Below, piece after piece: positions 3,298 through 5,305 of a stretch of 5,305 nucleotides of DNA; position 1 is the stretch's first letter; every line of letters begins with the position of its first letter. This DNA is from Treponema sp. (GTDB lineage: Bacteria; Spirochaetota; Spirochaetia; Treponematales; Treponemataceae). The notes below the pieces were generated by a model. That model was not told the origin of the DNA and did not search any database. It saw only the letters and a list, made by a program, of their open reading frames with translations. A program made the translations under genes and the position numbers. The stretch spans positions 1 through 5,305 of the forward strand of contig JAEEKM010000369.1 in the NCBI GenBank assembly GCA_016282455.1, in the 5' to 3' direction.

Positions 3298-5305
3298 ATG
3301 TTTAGAAGAAACCGAAACAGATCTTACGGAAGAAACTCAGCAGTCACTTACACAGGCTGTGAACCTTATTCAATCTGCTATTATCTCTATTGTCTGTGCG
3401 AAAACAGAAATAATAATGACCTTTTAACTGACCCCGACCCCATAAATATGTTTTTTTTCTGTGCGGAAAAACTTAAGCTTGAAGACAGACTGAAAGCAAT
3501 TCTGGAAAAAGAAATTATTAATCTGGAAAAATTAAATCTTCTTAAACTTCTCCCGGAAGACTCAAAAACCGAAAGAGACTGTTTTGACTATTGTTCGATT
3601 CCCTATAAATACGAACAGGATAAAATGGTTGACAGGGAACTGAGAAACTATGACAGAAGCAGTGACTTTTTAATAAATTTTGTGAGGGTACTGCTCCTTA
3701 ATGAAAAGCCTGTTTTCTCAAAACTCATCAATTCAGTTGTTTTTTCTACAGATCCAGACTGCTCTCTTAATGCTCCGTTTAAACTTTCAAAAAAAGTTAA
3801 GAAAGCAATATTTGATATTTCCAAAACCAGATTCCTTGTGAATGACCTTAATATGTCGGAAGATGAAGCCCGTTACCTTCTTCTTACATGCCGCTTTGAA
3901 ACAATTCCTTATTTGAGGAATATTAAATGCAGCTTTGATTCTGAGTATTATTCACAGCTTCCAAAAATGCTGGACATTTCAAAAAAGGAACTCTCCTGTC
4001 TCTTAAAAAATGAGGGTAAAATAAAGACGTTTGGTTTTATTGACAGCGACGGAGATTACAATGAAAGTCTTATTGAATGCATTGAAGCTTCAAGCATTGA
4101 ACCCTATTTTAACGATGTCCTCAAAGTCTATAATACACTGGATGCCTATAACCTCGATACTTTTTCTGTCAAAGAAGAATGTCTTGAAGTATGCACAAAT
4201 CTTCTGAACGGGAATAATCCTGTTTCCATTTTGTTTTACGGCAAACCTGGAAGCGGAAAAACAGAACTTGCAAAGGCTCTCTGTAAGAAAACTGGAAAGA
4301 GAGTGTATGTGTTTAAAAATGAAGCAGAAGCATCAGGTAATGACGGACAGCTTCTCGGACGCCTTGTCTGTCTTCTTTCCATGGAAAGAAAAGATTCTGT
4401 TCTGATTGTGGATGAAGCAGATACTCTTTTAAAAACAATTGATAACGGGTTCTTTGGTGCTGTACCAAGTAAGACTAAGGGAACTGTAAACAAGATGCTT
4501 GAAAATAATAAAGACAAAGTCATCTACATAATCAATCATACATCTCAGCTGGATGAATCAACCTTAAGAAGATTTACTTTCAGCATTAAGTTTGATTCCA
4601 TGTCTCCCTCTCAGCTTCGGTCAATTGCCAAAACAAAAATTGAGCCTCTTGGACTTTCTGAAAATGTAAACACACAAATTGTTTCTATGCTGGATAAATA
4701 TCATCTTACAGGACAGAGCGTAGAAAATATTGTAAAGACCATTGAAGGAATGGAATGCAGGGATGACGAAAATCTTTTAAAGACTGTACAGGTTGTAATG
4801 AAAGAAAACTCACTTCTCTTAAACGGTCAGGCAAAGATGCGTGAAAGTGTAAAAGCAGAATACGACCCGACTGTTCTTAACGCAAGCACAAGTCCTTTAG
4901 AAATTGTAGAGATGGTTCAAAATGCAGAAGAGTTTGCAGAAAAAAACAGGGGCTGTGAAAATGGAATACGAATTCTTTTTTACGGCTTAAGCGGTACTGG
5001 AAAAACAGAACTTGCCCGTTACATTTCAGAAAAACTTGGAAAGTCATTGTTGCTAAAAAGAGCCAGTGATATCCTGGGAATGTATGTGGGGCAGAACGAA
5101 AAAAATCTCCGTGATGCATTTACGGAAGCAGAAAACACAAATTCAATTTTACTTTTTGATGAAGCGGACTCCTTCTTTTCTGACAGAAAAAATGCAAAGG
5201 CCAGCTGGGAACGCACTTTGGTAAATGAGTTTTTAACCCAGATGGAAGAGTTCTCCGGTATCCTCATCTGCACGACAAACCTCCGTAAGATTATGGACCC
5301 CGCCA
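3298..5305 (+). CDS. Double AAA+ ATPase of unknown function, 3' end outside window
   Basis: The frame from ATG 3298 is open to the window edge: 669 complete codons plus one base. Residues 1-300 form a mostly helical N-terminal region I do not recognise. It begins with a basic MFRRNRNRSYGRN tail and a Cys/Tyr-rich stretch (Cys21, Cys27, Cys32, Cys34). AAA+ module 1 has Walker A GKPGSGKT at 315-322, Walker B VLIVDEAD at 368-375, sensor-1-like Asn413 (YIINHT) and LRRF at 423-426. Module 2 has Walker A GLSGTGKT at 563-570, pore-loop-like MYVG with Tyr596, Walker B LLFDEAD at 618-624 and sensor-1-like Asn661 (CTTN), and stops just before the expected LRRFD motif. Module 2 resembles the COG0464 group of classical AAA ATPases, which remodel or unfold proteins; module 1 lacks an obvious aromatic pore loop. 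Family members I recall are about 700 residues, so little is missing. No partner gene is visible and the substrate is unknown. AGA dominates the arginine codons, unlike rpsO and pnp, consistent with low expression or a different origin. No signal peptide or membrane segment is seen, so it is probably cytoplasmic. Confidence 0.88.
   Translation, partial: MFRRNRNRSYGRNSAVTYTGCEPYSICYYLYCLCENRNNNDLLTDPDPINMFFFCAEKLKLEDRLKAILEKEIINLEKLNLLKLLPEDSKTERDCFDYCSIPYKYEQDKMVDRELRNYDRSSDFLINFVRVLLLNEKPVFSKLINSVVFSTDPDCSLNAPFKLSKKVKKAIFDISKTRFLVNDLNMSEDEARYLLLTCRFETIPYLRNIKCSFDSEYYSQLPKMLDISKKELSCLLKNEGKIKTFGFIDSDGDYNESLIECIEASSIEPYFNDVLKVYNTLDAYNLDTFSVKEECLEVCTNLLNGNNPVSILFYGKPGSGKTELAKALCKKTGKRVYVFKNEAEASGNDGQLLGRLVCLLSMERKDSVLIVDEADTLLKTIDNGFFGAVPSKTKGTVNKMLENNKDKVIYIINHTSQLDESTLRRFTFSIKFDSMSPSQLRSIAKTKIEPLGLSENVNTQIVSMLDKYHLTGQSVENIVKTIEGMECRDDENLLKTVQVVMKENSLLLNGQAKMRESVKAEYDPTVLNASTSPLEIVEMVQNAEEFAEKNRGCENGIRILFYGLSGTGKTELARYISEKLGKSLLLKRASDILGMYVGQNEKNLRDAFTEAENTNSILLFDEADSFFSDRKNAKASWERTLVNEFLTQMEEFSGILICTTNLRKIMDPA

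Noticed and set aside
3197..3427. Plus-strand frame of 76 residues starting in the pnp terminator
   Set aside because: It begins inside the terminator hairpin and overlaps the AAA+ gene in another frame, while the AAA+ start has a perfect promoter and ribosome binding site.
4236..4523. Minus-strand frame of 95 residues opposite AAA+ module 1
   Set aside because: It is a shadow of the Walker A to sensor-1 region of the real gene, with no independent signals.

Overview
The window most likely comes from a spirochaete of the Treponema group. The gene order ribF-rpsO-pnp, the moderate-to-low GC content and the style of the proteins all fit that group. This is inferred from remembered gene order and sequence character, not from a database search. 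All recognisable genes lie on the + strand.

Layout: (1) positions 1-522 hold the 3' end of a RibF-type FAD synthetase. Its C-terminal flavokinase half looks degenerate. (2) rpsO (535-804, ribosomal protein S15) follows after 12 nt, with its Shine-Dalgarno sequence overlapping the ribF stop codon. (3) A 259-nt gap separates rpsO from pnp and contains strong RNA structure. A long terminator-like hairpin lies right behind rpsO (810-864), a small hairpin follows (876-902), and an extended imperfect stem-loop (947-1027) sits just upstream of the pnp ribosome binding site. This resembles the well-known E. coli rpsO-pnp arrangement, where a terminator/attenuator is followed by an RNase III-cleaved hairpin through which PNPase represses its own mRNA. 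(4) pnp (1064-3169) encodes full-length polynucleotide phosphorylase with both RNase PH domains, KH and S1. (5) Positions 3170-3297 hold a small GUAA-loop hairpin, a strong intrinsic terminator with a 9-T tract, a promoter with a perfect -10 box and a strong Shine-Dalgarno site. (6) From 3298 to the window end runs one open frame of 669 codons with no stop. It encodes a two-module AAA+ ATPase of unknown function and is cut by the window edge.

The first three genes look like a housekeeping block: flavin cofactor synthesis, a ribosomal protein and RNA decay. rpsO and pnp are probably partly co-transcribed and regulated through RNA structure. The AAA+ gene is a separate transcription unit with different codon use (AGA-rich for arginine, against CGT/CGC in rpsO and pnp). 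I see no mobile element, CRISPR array, tRNA or rRNA. The less ordinary items are the rpsO-pnp hairpins, the degenerate flavokinase domain and the asymmetric double AAA+ protein.
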